This document shows, one piece after another, positions 1 to 8,982 of a DNA stretch of 59,103 nucleotides. The notes beneath the pieces are model-generated. The model worked only from the letters and a program-made list of their open reading frames with translations. It made no database searches and was not told the origin of the DNA. Each line of letters opens with the position of its first letter. Within the stretch, counting starts at the first letter, position 1. Origin of the DNA: Acidobacteriota bacterium (lineage in GTDB: Bacteria > Acidobacteriota > Terriglobia > Acidiferrales > UBA7541); contig JAMCWK010000108.1 of NCBI GenBank assembly GCA_023481105.1, forward strand, positions 1 to 59,103, in the 5' to 3' direction. A program made the translations under genes and the position numbers.

Positions 1-2146
1 GGTGCTCGGCGACGATGCGGCTGGCGATGGCCAAGCCGAGGCCGGTGCCGCGCTCCTTGGTCGAAAAATGCGGCAGAAAAAGCCGGTCCTTATCTTCCGG
101 CGAAATGCCGTGGCCGCTGTCGGCGACGATAATTTCAAAGGACTCGCCGTTGGAATCGAGACGCGTGCTGACGGCCAACTCCTTGACCGAGGAGCCTTCC
201 AGCGCTTCCGCGGCGTTGTCAATCAGATTGACGACGACGCGGCGCAGCAGTTCGGGGTCAGCCTTGGCCTGCGGCAGGCTGGGCGCAAGTTCGGTGCGCA
301 GCGTGACGCCGTCGAGCCGCCCGCCGAAAACTTCTAGCGCGCTGAGGACGATGGCATTCAAGTCTGCGGAGACAGGCTTCACAGTAGGGAAGCGCGCAAA
401 TTGGGAAAATTCGTCCACCAGAGTTTTCAGCGCTGTCACTTCGCGCTGGATGAGCGCGGCGCACTCAGCGGTGAGCTGTTCCAGTTCGCTGGGCGCGGCC
501 GCGGCATGCGAGGCGGTTTGCTTTTCCATGAAGCGCGCGAGGCGCTGCGCGGAAAGTTGAATCGGCGTGAGCGGATTCTTGATTTCGTGCGCGATGCGTT
601 GCGCCACTTCCTGCCAAGCCGCGGCTTTTTGCGCGTGGAGCAAGTCGGTGAGGTCGTCAATCACGACGACAAAACCGGGATTCGCTCGGCGCGGGCCGAG
701 CGAGCTGACCGTGACCGCGGCGTGCAGCACGCGGTCCGGCAGAGAAATTTCAAGTTCCTTGGACGCAGTGCCCATGCGCAGCGACTTGCGCATGAGTTGC
801 TGCAGCCCGCGCGCCGCTTCCTCACCGGCAAGTTGTGTGAGCGTCTGCGCGTCGCGCGCGGCATCGCCGAAGATTTTTGCCACGGACGGATTCGCGCGGA
901 GAATAGCACCTGTGTCGTCGAGCGAAAGCACGGCGGTCGGAATATTTTCGAGGATGGCTTCCATCAGCTTGCGGCGGCGTTCGAGCTCGCCGACGGCGTC
1001 CTGGAGATTGCGCGTGAATTCGTTGATTTGGCGGCCGCTGTCGGCAAGCTGCGCAGTCATTTGATTAAACGAACCCACCAGCGTGCCGAGCTCATCACGC
1101 GCGGGGACATCCACGCGGTAATCAAAGTTTCCGCGCGAAATTTCTTTTGTTGCTTCTGCAAGAGCTTGAATTGGGCCGACGACTTGCTTGGAAAGGAAAA
1201 GAGCAAACCACATCGCAGAAAAGAGAAGCAGTACGGTGAAGAGCGCGAGGGTGAGAAGCAGTTGATTTTTGTAGGCGCGAAGGGTCTGTTTGCTTTCGTT
1301 GTAAATTGCGGCCTGCGCCTCGATTTCTGTAATCGCGCTTAGAAAATTACCCGGGGCCCTTCGTGCGACCACAATTTGTCCCTTTGCGCGCGAATTGCGC
1401 GCGGCAAGGTAAATTCTGCCGTCCGCTTCCCAGATATCGACGCCACTGGGTAGGGTTCGGCGGAAGAGCGGCCGATCTTCGATGGGCATGGGGTGCAGTC
1501 TGAACTGCTTAAGGCGAGGTCCGAAATCCTTATATTCTAACCGCGTGGCATCGGAAACATTTCCGCGCTCGTCGAGCAGCCATGCCGCGTCAGCGCCATT
1601 CCAAAGCGCGACCTCTACCGGATCATTCTCAGTTGCTGAACCACTGTCATCCTTTGTCGACGCAGCAGCCAGGACGGCAAGAGACTCAAGGCGAGTTTTT
1701 TCGGATTTTCCAAGGTCGCTCAAGAGTTCCTGACTTTTCTCTGTCGCGATTTCCAACGGGCGGGGGAACCAGCGGCTGAGGGTGCGGTTCAGAAGCGCGT
1801 AGCTGATGAAGAACATGAAGACGACGGGGAGCAGCGCGATGGCCATGGCGCCGGCGACCATTTTGGTTTTGAAGCGGCCGCCAAGTTTTTCGGCGCGGCG
1901 CTCGGCCCAGGTGCGAAGCAAGGTGCGCGCAAAGATGAGTCCGAAGACCAGCAGCGCGGCCACGATGAAGGTGGACACGGCGTAGAGGATGAGGAATTCC
2001 TGCCAGCGGTCGGGCTCGAAAGGAATGCGCAACGAGCCGAGGGTGAACACGGCGGCGAGAAGCAAAGCCACGAGCAGGCCGCCAACGATTATCCAGAGTT
2101 TGCTCGTGCGGCGGGTTGCGGGTTCGGGTTTGTTGATTTCGGTCAC
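1..2146 (-). CDS. NtrY-like sensor histidine kinase (C-terminus cut by window edge)
   Basis: Reading leftwards from a GTG at 2146, the frame stays open to base 1. The N-terminus has two membrane segments (about residues 17-36 and 48-68). A third follows a conserved KMVAGAMAIALLPVVFMFF stretch, typical of NtrY-family nitrogen/redox kinases. A long periplasmic part, a HAMP/PAS region and the H-box region (about 450-600) follow. The ATPase motifs lie near the left edge: DSGHG (N/G1 box), then [14 protein letters not shown] (G2 box). The protein would sit in the inner membrane and phosphorylate an NtrX/NtrC-type regulator, probably encoded further left. The glycosylase gene upstream ends 15 nt before this start, so the two are probably co-transcribed. 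The start is uncertain because no Shine-Dalgarno sequence is clear. Confidence 0.85.
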   Translation of the reverse strand, partial: MTEINKPEPATRRTSKLWIIVGGLLVALLLAAVFTLGSLRIPFEPDRWQEFLILYAVSTFIVAALLVFGLIFARTLLRTWAERRAEKLGGRFKTKMVAGAMAIALLPVVFMFFISYALLNRTLSRWFPRPLEIATEKSQELLSDLGKSEKTRLESLAVLAAASTKDDSGSATENDPVEVALWNGADAAWLLDERGNVSDATRLEYKDFGPRLKQFRLHPMPIEDRPLFRRTLPSGVDIWEADGRIYLAARNSRAKGQIVVARRAPGNFLSAITEIEAQAAIYNESKQTLRAYKNQLLLTLALFTVLLLFSAMWFALFLSKQVVGPIQALAEATKEISRGNFDYRVDVPARDELGTLVGSFNQMTAQLADSGRQINEFTRNLQDAVGELERRRKLMEAILENIPTAVLSLDDTGAILRANPSVAKIFGDAARDAQTLTQLAGEEAARGLQQLMRKSLRMGTASKELEISLPDRVLHAAVTVSSLGPRRANPGFVVVIDDLTDLLHAQKAAAWQEVAQRIAHEIKNPLTPIQLSAQRLARFMEKQTASHAAAAPSELEQLTAECAALIQREVTALKTLVDEFSQFARFPTVKPVSADLNAIVLSALEVFGGRLDGVTLRTELAPSLPQAKADPELLRRVVVNLIDNAAEALEGSSVKELAVSTRLDSNGESFEIIVADSGHGISPEDKDRLFLPHFSTKERGTGLGLAIASRIVAEH

Positions 2147-2161
2147 GGTTTACATTTCACG

Positions 2162-2869
2162 TCACAAGAATTTCTGCAACGGGCAGGATTCGCAAAGCGG
2201 CTGCTTGGTCTTGCACCAATGTTTGCCGGTCATCACGATCAGGCCGTGAAACTCGTTGTAGAGCTGCACGTCGCGGGGCAGCGTCCGCTCGAACAAAGCC
2301 CGCGTTTCTTCGTAGCCTGTTTTTTCGGAGAGCAGCCCGTGGCGCGCCAAAATGCGCTTGGTATACGCATCCACCACGAAAACAGGGTGCTTTCCTGCAT
2401 ACAGCAGGATGGAGTCAGCGGTCTCCGGCCCGATGCCATGAACCGCGAGAAGTTTTTCGCGAAGCTCTGCCGTTGGTGTTCGAAACATCCTTGCGAGCGA
2501 GCCGCCGAATTCCGCGCGAAGAAAGCGGACGAACGCTTTGAGCTTCTTGGCTTTTTGCCGGAAATAACCGGAGGAACGAATCAGCCGCGCCAGTTTCCTC
2601 TGTGGGACGCGTTCAAGCGCGGCCGGGGAGAGCAGGCGCTCACTGCGCAGATTGACGATGGCCTTCTCGACGTTAGTCCAAGCGGTGTTCTGCGTGAGAA
2701 TGGCGCCGACAATCACTTCGAAAGGCGTGCGGGCGGGCCACCAGTTTTGCGGGCCCAGCGCTCGAAACAGCGTGTTGTAGTAGTCTTGCAGTCCGGGACG
2801 CGCGGCACGTGCGATAGCCCCCGCTTGGGGCAGCAGTTGCGGCGCAACGGATGGCATGGAAAAGGCCAT
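2162..2869 (-). CDS. Endonuclease III-family DNA glycosylase (HhH-GPD)
   Basis: Base-excision-repair glycosylase of the EndoIII superfamily, 235 aa from ATG 2869. An upstream TTG at 2899 would add 10 residues, but ATG 2869 has a TATCTT box exactly 6 nt before it. The helix-hairpin-helix reads HGIGPETADSILLYAG and the catalytic Asp lies in FVVDAYTKR. Nth has a Lys (GVGRKTA) where this protein has Glu (GIGPETA), so it is probably monofunctional without AP-lyase activity, as in MagIII-type enzymes (inference). The C-terminal Fe-S loop shows C-x6-C-x2-C but stops before the fourth Cys. A one-base frameshift would restore C-x5-C (see findings). The substrate cannot be read from the sequence. Confidence 0.85.
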   Translation of the reverse strand: MAFSMPSVAPQLLPQAGAIARAARPGLQDYYNTLFRALGPQNWWPARTPFEVIVGAILTQNTAWTNVEKAIVNLRSERLLSPAALERVPQRKLARLIRSSGYFRQKAKKLKAFVRFLRAEFGGSLARMFRTPTAELREKLLAVHGIGPETADSILLYAGKHPVFVVDAYTKRILARHGLLSEKTGYEETRALFERTLPRDVQLYNEFHGLIVMTGKHWCKTKQPLCESCPLQKFL

Positions 2870-2875
2870 TTGGGC

Positions 2876-2881
2876 AAGATA
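2876..2881 (-). promoter_or_regulatory. -10-like box of the glycosylase gene, leaderless arrangement
   Basis: TATCTT on the minus strand is followed by six bases and then ATG 2869. There is no Shine-Dalgarno sequence, so the transcript would start at or next to the A of the start codon. It is used here to choose the start. No good -35 is visible. Confidence 0.4.
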
Positions 2882-2938
2882 GCGGCGGGTCGCAGGCAAG
2901 TCAAGGTGCAGGTGTGGCGCATGCGCAACACCGCTCTA

Positions 2939-2968
2939 TTGACAGGGCATTGTCGGTTTCAATACGAT
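2939..2968 (+). promoter_or_regulatory. Possible sigma70 promoter of pilBTC
   Basis: TTGACA (2939-2944), an 18-bp spacer, then TACGAT (2963-2968) lie between the divergent glycosylase and pilB genes. The -35 is perfect and the -10 matches four of six positions. The predicted 5' leader of pilB is about 85 nt. Confidence 0.45.
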
Positions 2969-3062
2969 TGCGCCTAAGCCTCATGAGAAGGAGCGCTTCC
3001 GACACCGTTCTCGTGCTAAAGTACCGCCTCCAGAGACCCGTGCGTCTCCGAGGAGCCGTCTG

Positions 3063-4781
3063 ATGGCAGCCCGACTGGGCGAGATTCTGATTAAAGAAAA
3101 CCTGATTACCCAGGACCAGCTCAAGCAGGCTCTGGAATATCAGAAACAACATAATGGCCGCCTGGGAACCTGCCTGGTCAAAATGGGGCTGGTGACGGAC
3201 GACGAAGTGACTGCTGTGCTTTCGCGGCAGTATGGCGTGCCCTCCATCAATTTGAAATATTACGAAGTGGATCCGGCGGTGACCAAACTCATCCCGCAGG
3301 AAACCGCAGTGCGCTACCAGATTGTTCCGCTCTCTCGCGTCGGCTCCACGCTGACCATCGCCATGACGGATCCAACCAACGTCTTCGCGATGGACGATAT
3401 TAAGTTCATGACGGGCTTCACGGTGGAGCCGGTAGTGGCGTCGGAAACGGCGATCACCGAGGCGATCGGGAAATTCTACGGCGAAGCGCAAACGGTTCAG
3501 GAACTCGACAAGGTGATGAAGGACCTGGCCGGAGAAGATAGTCCGGACTTGGAGCTGGCCGCTGAAGAAGCGGAGGTAGACCTCCATACGCTGGAGAAAT
3601 CGGCGGAAGAAGCGCCCATCATCAAACTGGTGAACCTGATTCTTACGGATTCCTTGAAGCGCGGGGCGAGCGACATCCACATCGAGCCGTACGAAAAAGA
3701 ATATCGCGTGCGCTTCCGCATTGACGGAATGCTGCAGACGGTGATGAGCCCGCCCATGAAGCTCAAGGACGCCATCACCAGCCGCTTGAAAATCATGTCC
3801 AAGCTGGACATCAGCGAAAAGCGCCTGCCGCAAGACGGGCGCATCATGATCAAGTTCACCAAGGACGGGAAGAAGAAGGAGCTGGACTTCCGCGTTTCTA
3901 CCGTACCCACGATGTACGGTGAAAAAATCGTCATGCGGTTGCTGGACAAGGAAAACCTGCGACTGGACATGACCAAGCTGGGTTTCGAGCAGGAATCGCT
4001 GGACAAGTTCGAAAAGGCCATCTTGAAGCCCTACGGCATGGTGCTGGTCACGGGCCCTACGGGCTCCGGCAAAACGAATACGCTTTATTCCTCCATCGCC
4101 CGCCTGAATCAGCCGGACACCAACATCATGACCGCGGAAGATCCAGTGGAATTTCAGTTGCCGGGCATCAACCAAGTGCAGATGAAGGAACAGATTGGGT
4201 TGAACTTCGCCGCGGCTTTGCGCGCATTCTTGCGGCAAGACCCCAATATCATCCTGGTGGGGGAGATCCGCGACTTCGAAACGGCGGAAATTGCCGTGAA
4301 GGCGGCGCTCACAGGCCACCTGGTGCTTTCTACGTTGCACACCAACGATGCGCCATCCACTGTGAGCCGCCTGATGAACATGGGCATTGAGCCGTTCCTG
4401 GTGGCCACTTCGGTCCATCTGATCTGTGCGCAACGCCTGATTCGCCGCGTGTGCGCGGGCTGCAAGGAGCAGGCGGACGTCCCCGAGCAGGCATTGCTGG
4501 ATATCGGTTTCACCCCGCAAGAAGCCAAGACGGTAAAGGTCATGCACGGCAAAGGTTGCGCCACTTGCAACAACAGCGGCTTTAAGGGCCGTGTGGGATT
4601 GTACGAAGTCATGGAGATCACCGACGAGCTGCGCGAGCTGATCCTCGTCGGTGCGTCGGCGCTGGAGTTGAAGAAAAAGGCCGTCGAGCTGGGCATGATC
4701 TCGCTGCGGCGCAGCGGATTGACCAAGATTGCGGCGGGCGTGGCTTCGATTGAAGAAGTGGTGCGCGAGACAGTGCTGTAG
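3063..4781 (+). CDS. pilB: Type IV pilus extension ATPase PilB
   Basis: Cytoplasmic hexameric ATPase that powers pilus polymerisation (GspE/PilB family), 572 aa, the usual PilB length. An N-terminal MshEN-like domain (about 1-150, starting MAARLGEILIKENLIT) precedes the N2 domain and the ATPase core. Walker A GPTGSGKT is at 331-338, Walker B ILVGEIRD near 396-403 and a His box around GHLVLSTLHTND. A zinc-binding pair of Cys-x2-Cys motifs (C464/C467 and C499/C502) is typical of PilB and absent from PilT. AGGAG at 3051-3055 lies 7 nt before the ATG. It is the first gene of pilB-pilT-pilC, with 11 nt to pilT. A second paralogue is at 20439-22067. Confidence 0.95.
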   Translation: MAARLGEILIKENLITQDQLKQALEYQKQHNGRLGTCLVKMGLVTDDEVTAVLSRQYGVPSINLKYYEVDPAVTKLIPQETAVRYQIVPLSRVGSTLTIAMTDPTNVFAMDDIKFMTGFTVEPVVASETAITEAIGKFYGEAQTVQELDKVMKDLAGEDSPDLELAAEEAEVDLHTLEKSAEEAPIIKLVNLILTDSLKRGASDIHIEPYEKEYRVRFRIDGMLQTVMSPPMKLKDAITSRLKIMSKLDISEKRLPQDGRIMIKFTKDGKKKELDFRVSTVPTMYGEKIVMRLLDKENLRLDMTKLGFEQESLDKFEKAILKPYGMVLVTGPTGSGKTNTLYSSIARLNQPDTNIMTAEDPVEFQLPGINQVQMKEQIGLNFAAALRAFLRQDPNIILVGEIRDFETAEIAVKAALTGHLVLSTLHTNDAPSTVSRLMNMGIEPFLVATSVHLICAQRLIRRVCAGCKEQADVPEQALLDIGFTPQEAKTVKVMHGKGCATCNNSGFKGRVGLYEVMEITDELRELILVGASALELKKKAVELGMISLRRSGLTKIAAGVASIEEVVRETVL

Positions 4782-4792
4782 GGGGAGGGGAA

Positions 4793-5902
4793 ATGGCCGG
4801 CATCACGCTCAGTGAGCTCTTGAAGAAAATGATCGAGATGGGCGGCAGCGACCTGCACATCACCACCAACAGCCCGCCTCGCATCCGCATCCACGGCCAC
4901 CTGCGGCCGCTGGATATGCCGCCGCTGACCGCGGCCGATACCAAATCGCTGGCCTATAGCGTGCTCACCGACGCGCAGAAGCACCGCTTCGAAGAAAACC
5001 TGGAACTGGACTTTTCCTTCGGCTTGAAAAACCTGGCGCGCTTCCGCGGCAACATTTTCAACCAGCGCGGCGCGGCGGCTGCGGTGTTCCGGACCATTCC
5101 CTGGGAAATCAAGGGGTTTGATGCGCTGGGATTGGCGCCGGTGGTGAAGGATTTGTGCAACAAGCCGCGCGGCCTGGTGCTGGTCACGGGTCCGACCGGC
5201 TCGGGGAAATCTACGACGCTCGCAGCCATGCTCGACAAGATTAACAGCGAGCGTGAAGAACACATGATCACCATCGAGGACCCCATCGAGTTCCTGCACA
5301 ACCACAAGAAGTGCCTGGTGAATCAGCGCGAAGTGCACTCGGACACGCATTCCTTCACGAACTCATTGCGCGCTGCATTGCGCGAAGACCCCGACGTGGT
5401 GCTTATCGGCGAAATGCGCGACCTGGAGACCATCGAGTCCGCGTTGCGCATCGCGGAAACCGGCCACTTGACCTTTGCCACGCTGCACACGAATTCCGCT
5501 GTTTCCACCATCAACCGTATCGTGGACGTTTTCCCGGCCCACCAGCAGCCGCAAATTCGGGCGCAGCTTTCCATGGTGCTGGAGGGAATCCTCTGCCAAT
5601 CGCTCGTGCCGCGCGTAGACGGGCGCGGCCGGGCCATGATTATGGAAATCCTCGTGCCCAACTCAGCCATCCGCAACCTGATCCGCGAGGACAAGATCCA
5701 CCAGATCTATTCGGCGATGCAGAGCGGCGCAGCACAAAGCGGTATGCAGACCTTCAACCAGGCCCTGGCCACAGCCTATTACAACAAGTTGATTACTTTG
5801 GAAAACGCACTATTGCGTTCCTCGAATCCGGATGAGTTACAGGATATGATCAACCGTGGCGTGGCTGCGCCGGTTCGCGGGCCCGCACCCGCGCGCCGTT
5901 GA
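4793..5902 (+). CDS. pilT: Type IV pilus retraction ATPase PilT
   Basis: Twitching-motility ATPase that depolymerises the pilus, 369 aa. The PilT-type N-terminus (LLKKMIEMGGSDLHIT) is followed by Walker A GPTGSGKS at 133-140, the Asp box MITIEDPIEF, Walker B VVLIGEMRD and the His box GHLTFATLHTNS. The signature AIRNLIRE at 292-299 is specific to PilT and separates it from PilB. The C-terminus is a short Pro/Ala/Arg tail. A strong GGGGAGGGGAA ribosome-binding site stands directly before the ATG. It lies between pilB and pilC in one operon. No second PilT is seen with the pilB2/pilC2 set, so this may be the only retraction motor in the window. Confidence 0.96.
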   Translation: MAGITLSELLKKMIEMGGSDLHITTNSPPRIRIHGHLRPLDMPPLTAADTKSLAYSVLTDAQKHRFEENLELDFSFGLKNLARFRGNIFNQRGAAAAVFRTIPWEIKGFDALGLAPVVKDLCNKPRGLVLVTGPTGSGKSTTLAAMLDKINSEREEHMITIEDPIEFLHNHKKCLVNQREVHSDTHSFTNSLRAALREDPDVVLIGEMRDLETIESALRIAETGHLTFATLHTNSAVSTINRIVDVFPAHQQPQIRAQLSMVLEGILCQSLVPRVDGRGRAMIMEILVPNSAIRNLIREDKIHQIYSAMQSGAAQSGMQTFNQALATAYYNKLITLENALLRSSNPDELQDMINRGVAAPVRGPAPARR

Positions 5903-5945
5903 GGCATGCGCGCGCGGCGCTAAGCGGATGAGGAGGGGGTAAAAC

Positions 5946-7154
5946 ATGGCCGTCTTCGCCTATCAGGGGACCAATCGCGCCGGGACTGTGGTGAAGGGTG
6001 AGCAAATGGCCACCACCAAGGCCGAAGCCACCAATATCCTCCGCCGGCAGCAAATCAACGTCACCAAAATCTCCGAAAAGGGCAAGGAGTTCACCATGCC
6101 CACCTTCGGCGGCAGCGTCTCCGCCAAGGAACTGGCAATCTTTACCCGCCAGTTTTCGGTGATGATTGACGCCGGCTTGCCGCTGGTGCAATGTCTGGAG
6201 CTCATCGCCAACCAACAGGACAACAAGCATTTTCAGAAAATTCTGCACTCTGTGCGCTCGGCCGTTGAAGGCGGCGCGACGCTTTCCGCGGCGATGCGCC
6301 CGCACATCAAGGTGTTCGATACCCTGTACGTGAACATGATCGAGGCGGGCGAGACGGGCGGTATTCTGGACACTATTTTGCAGCGCCTTTCCGCCTACAT
6401 CGAAAAGAACGTCAAACTGAAGTCGGCGGTCAAGTCGGCACTGATTTACCCGGTGTCGGTTATGGGTATCGCCGTCGGCGTGGTTGGGTTGTTGCTGTGG
6501 AAGGTGGTACCGATTTTCGCCAAGCTGTTCGAAGGCCTCGGCGTAGCCCTGCCAACCCCAACGAAAATTGTAATGAACTTGAGCGCGTTCGTTGGCAGCA
6601 TTTACGGCGCAATGGTCGTGGTGGTGTTCGTGGGCATCATCATTGCCCTCAAGGTATGGTACGCGACGCCGGCCGGTCGGCGCGTGATTGACACGGTGAT
6701 GCTGAAAATTCCGGTCATCGGGATGATCCTGCGCAAGATCGCCGTGGCCCGCTTCACGCGCACCCTGGGTACACTGATCTCCAGCGGCGTGCCGATTCTG
6801 GAAGGCCTGGACATCACCGCAAGAACTTCGGGCAACGCGGTGGTGGAAGAAGCGCTGATGAAGGTGCGGGCCGCAGTGGAAGGCGGGCGCAACTTGCAGG
6901 ACCCCTTAAAAGAAACGGAGATCTTCCCGAACATGGTGGTGCAGATGGTGGGCGTCGGCGAGCAGACAGGCGCGATGGATGCCATGCTCTCCAAGGTGGC
7001 CGATTTCTACGAAGACGAAGTGGACGCAGCCATCAAGAACATGCTGACCTTGATGGAGCCGATGATGATCGCGTTCCTCGGCGTGGCCGTCGGCGGCATC
7101 GTCATTTCGCTCTATTTGCCCCTGTTCGAACTGATCGGCAAACTGGCTGGTTGA
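5946..7154 (+). CDS. pilC: Type IV pilus inner-membrane platform protein PilC
   Basis: Inner-membrane platform that couples PilB/PilT to the growing pilus, 402 aa, normal for PilC/GspF. Two homologous cytoplasmic T2SSF domains are visible. The first begins SAKELAIFTRQFSVMIDAG (about 58) and the second follows IAVARFTRTLGTLISSG (about 260). Each is followed by hydrophobic segments near 170-195, 217-235 and 372-396, ending in the usual VISLYLPLFEL. AGGAGGGGG lies upstream of the ATG. It is the last gene of pilB-pilT-pilC and is closed by the intrinsic terminator at 7182-7218. It is clearly diverged from the paralogue at 19218-20432. Confidence 0.95.
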   Translation: MAVFAYQGTNRAGTVVKGEQMATTKAEATNILRRQQINVTKISEKGKEFTMPTFGGSVSAKELAIFTRQFSVMIDAGLPLVQCLELIANQQDNKHFQKILHSVRSAVEGGATLSAAMRPHIKVFDTLYVNMIEAGETGGILDTILQRLSAYIEKNVKLKSAVKSALIYPVSVMGIAVGVVGLLLWKVVPIFAKLFEGLGVALPTPTKIVMNLSAFVGSIYGAMVVVVFVGIIIALKVWYATPAGRRVIDTVMLKIPVIGMILRKIAVARFTRTLGTLISSGVPILEGLDITARTSGNAVVEEALMKVRAAVEGGRNLQDPLKETEIFPNMVVQMVGVGEQTGAMDAMLSKVADFYEDEVDAAIKNMLTLMEPMMIAFLGVAVGGIVISLYLPLFELIGKLAG

Positions 7155-7181
7155 CAAGCTGGGGAGAGCGAATACAAATAA

Positions 7182-7218
7182 ACAAAGGCGGCGACTTCGG
7201 GGCGCCGCCTTTGTTTTT
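7182..7218 (+). terminator. Intrinsic terminator of pilBTC
   Basis: Perfect 12-bp stem, ACAAAGGCGGCG (7182-7193) with CGCCGCCTTTGT (7203-7214), a 9-nt loop and a T run to 7218. Confidence 0.9.
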
Positions 7219-7276
7219 GAGGCGTAACGAGTTCTATCCGCAGCCGGAGGCCACCTGCGCCCATTCCCCGTTCTTG

Positions 7277-7285
7277 TGCTAGGCT
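7277..7285 (+). promoter_or_regulatory. Extended -10 box of pilS, leaderless arrangement
   Basis: TGC followed by TAGGCT (7280-7285) ends exactly six bases before ATG 7292. No Shine-Dalgarno sequence is present, so transcription would start at the start codon. Confidence 0.45.
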
Positions 7286-7291
7286 TTGCGC

Positions 7292-8905
7292 ATGGAGCGC
7301 ACGCCCAACGTGCAGGAGTGGCTCGGCTGGCTGGTCCGTGTCCGCTTCCTGGTGATTACCTTCCTCGTCGCGCTTGTGCTGGTGCTGCGTGACTTCAACC
7401 TGCTGCAAGCCCCAAATCAGTACCTGATTCCGGTGATTGTCCTGTGGTATGTGCTGGCGGTTTTTTACGCGATTTTGCAGCGATGGTATGCGGTGGCGAG
7501 GTGGCATGCGCCACTAGTGCTGATGTGCGACCTGTTGATGATTACCGGCTTGGTGTTCGTCACCAACGGACACGAAAGTAACTTCATCGCGCTCTACTTG
7601 CTGGCGATTATCGTGGCCAGCGTACTGTTTTCCGGGCGCTACACGTACGTGGTGGCTGGATTGAGCTTTGTGCTGCTCGGCACGCTGGTGGAGCTGGCTT
7701 ATTACGAGAAGATCCCCAGCTTGGCACGGCAAATGCCAGACGAACGGCAATTGCAATGGTGGATTCTGTCCAACTTGATGGCGTTTCTCGGCGTCGCCTA
7801 TCTTTCCAATCTGCTGGCGCAGTCGCTACGGCGGAAGGGTGTTGAACTGGAGGAAAAGAGCGAGGCACTGGAAGACCTCCAGGCATTCAACGAGGACATC
7901 ATCCATTCCATGCGCGGCGGGCTGCTGACCACCGATACCGAAGGGCGCATTCTGCTTTTGAACCGAGCCGGCGAAGAGATTACAGGGTTCCTCTTTGCCG
8001 ATGTCCGAGGGCGGCTCGTGCAGGAAGTGTTTCCAGACTTCTGGCGCGGAGAGAAACAGTTGGAGGAAGAAGGGCTGGCGCCGCGGCATGAAGTTGAGTT
8101 CCGCACGACGAAGGGGGAAGAGAAGTACTTGGGTGTGTCGGTCTCGCCGCTGCGATCGGCCCAGAAGCGCAACTTGGGATTTGTGTTTAATTTTCAGGAC
8201 CTGACGGAGTTGCGGCGGTTGGAGCACGAGGTGGCCATCAAGGACCGCATGGCGGCCTTGGGCCGCTTGGCAGCAGCGATCGCGCATGAGATCCGGCAGC
8301 CGCTCACGGCGGTGGCGGGTGCGGTCAAGGAATTGGGACGATTCGCGCCGCTCGAAGAGGACGACCGACGGCTGGTCGGCATCGTCAGCCGCGAGTCGGA
8401 AAGGCTGAATCAGATTGTCAACGACTTCCTGAATTTTTCACGGGAAAAGCGATTTGAGTTTACCGAAGAAGACGTTGTTATCCTATTAGAGGACACGCTG
8501 ACGCTGCTGGAGCGGCATCCCAGCTTTGATGGAAAGTACCGGATCGAGCGGCGATTTGCCGTGCGGCAAGCGGTAGTGCGAGTCGACCGTGACCGCATCA
8601 AGCAGGTGTTTTGGAACTTGTGCGACAACGCTCTGCGTGCCATGCCCGCGGGCGGCACGCTGACCGTGGTTCTGGAGAAAGAGCCGTCGCTGGTGCGCAT
8701 TCGTTTCCGCGACACCGGTCGCGGATTTGACACCGCTACAGCCACGAAATTATTCGAGCCGTTTCAGTCCAACTTCCCCGGAGGCACAGGGCTGGGACTG
8801 GCCATCGTTTACCAGATCGTGCAAGCCCACCAGGGCCGCTTGAGCGCCGAAGGAGCCATCAACCAAGGCGCAGAGTTCACCATCGAATTGCCACGAGCCA
8901 GTTAA
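7292..8905 (+). CDS. pilS: PilS-like sensor histidine kinase
   Basis: Membrane sensor kinase of the NtrB/PilS group, 537 aa from ATG 7292; an in-frame TTG two codons upstream is less likely. About six hydrophobic segments fill residues 10-175 (for example VRFLVITFLVALVLVLRDF), as in PilS. A PAS domain (about 200-310) leads to the phospho-acceptor His in AIAHEIRQPLTA (H332). The ATPase boxes are NLCDNALRAM, DTGRGF and [12 protein letters not shown]. Family knowledge: PilS phosphorylates PilR and can sense pilin in the membrane. The pilR gene follows after 77 nt and the pilin genes follow pilR, which supports the name. The H-box motif has Gln where Asn is common (HEIRQP). Confidence 0.88.
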   Translation: MERTPNVQEWLGWLVRVRFLVITFLVALVLVLRDFNLLQAPNQYLIPVIVLWYVLAVFYAILQRWYAVARWHAPLVLMCDLLMITGLVFVTNGHESNFIALYLLAIIVASVLFSGRYTYVVAGLSFVLLGTLVELAYYEKIPSLARQMPDERQLQWWILSNLMAFLGVAYLSNLLAQSLRRKGVELEEKSEALEDLQAFNEDIIHSMRGGLLTTDTEGRILLLNRAGEEITGFLFADVRGRLVQEVFPDFWRGEKQLEEEGLAPRHEVEFRTTKGEEKYLGVSVSPLRSAQKRNLGFVFNFQDLTELRRLEHEVAIKDRMAALGRLAAAIAHEIRQPLTAVAGAVKELGRFAPLEEDDRRLVGIVSRESERLNQIVNDFLNFSREKRFEFTEEDVVILLEDTLTLLERHPSFDGKYRIERRFAVRQAVVRVDRDRIKQVFWNLCDNALRAMPAGGTLTVVLEKEPSLVRIRFRDTGRGFDTATATKLFEPFQSNFPGGTGLGLAIVYQIVQAHQGRLSAEGAINQGAEFTIELPRAS

Positions 8906-8982
8906 GCGGGTTGGCGTCTCCGCCGCCCAGCGCATCTCTGGCGCTGGACGGATTCCGCCGGTTTTGTCATGCTTTGGAAGCC

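Noticed and set aside
401-1342. Long plus-strand ORF (313 codons) opposite the NtrY-like kinase
   Set aside because: Shadow of the minus-strand kinase; no domain, and the kinase reading shows clear motifs.
2901-4547. Minus-strand ORF of 548 codons
   Set aside because: Antisense shadow of pilB; His/Arg-rich composition without domains.
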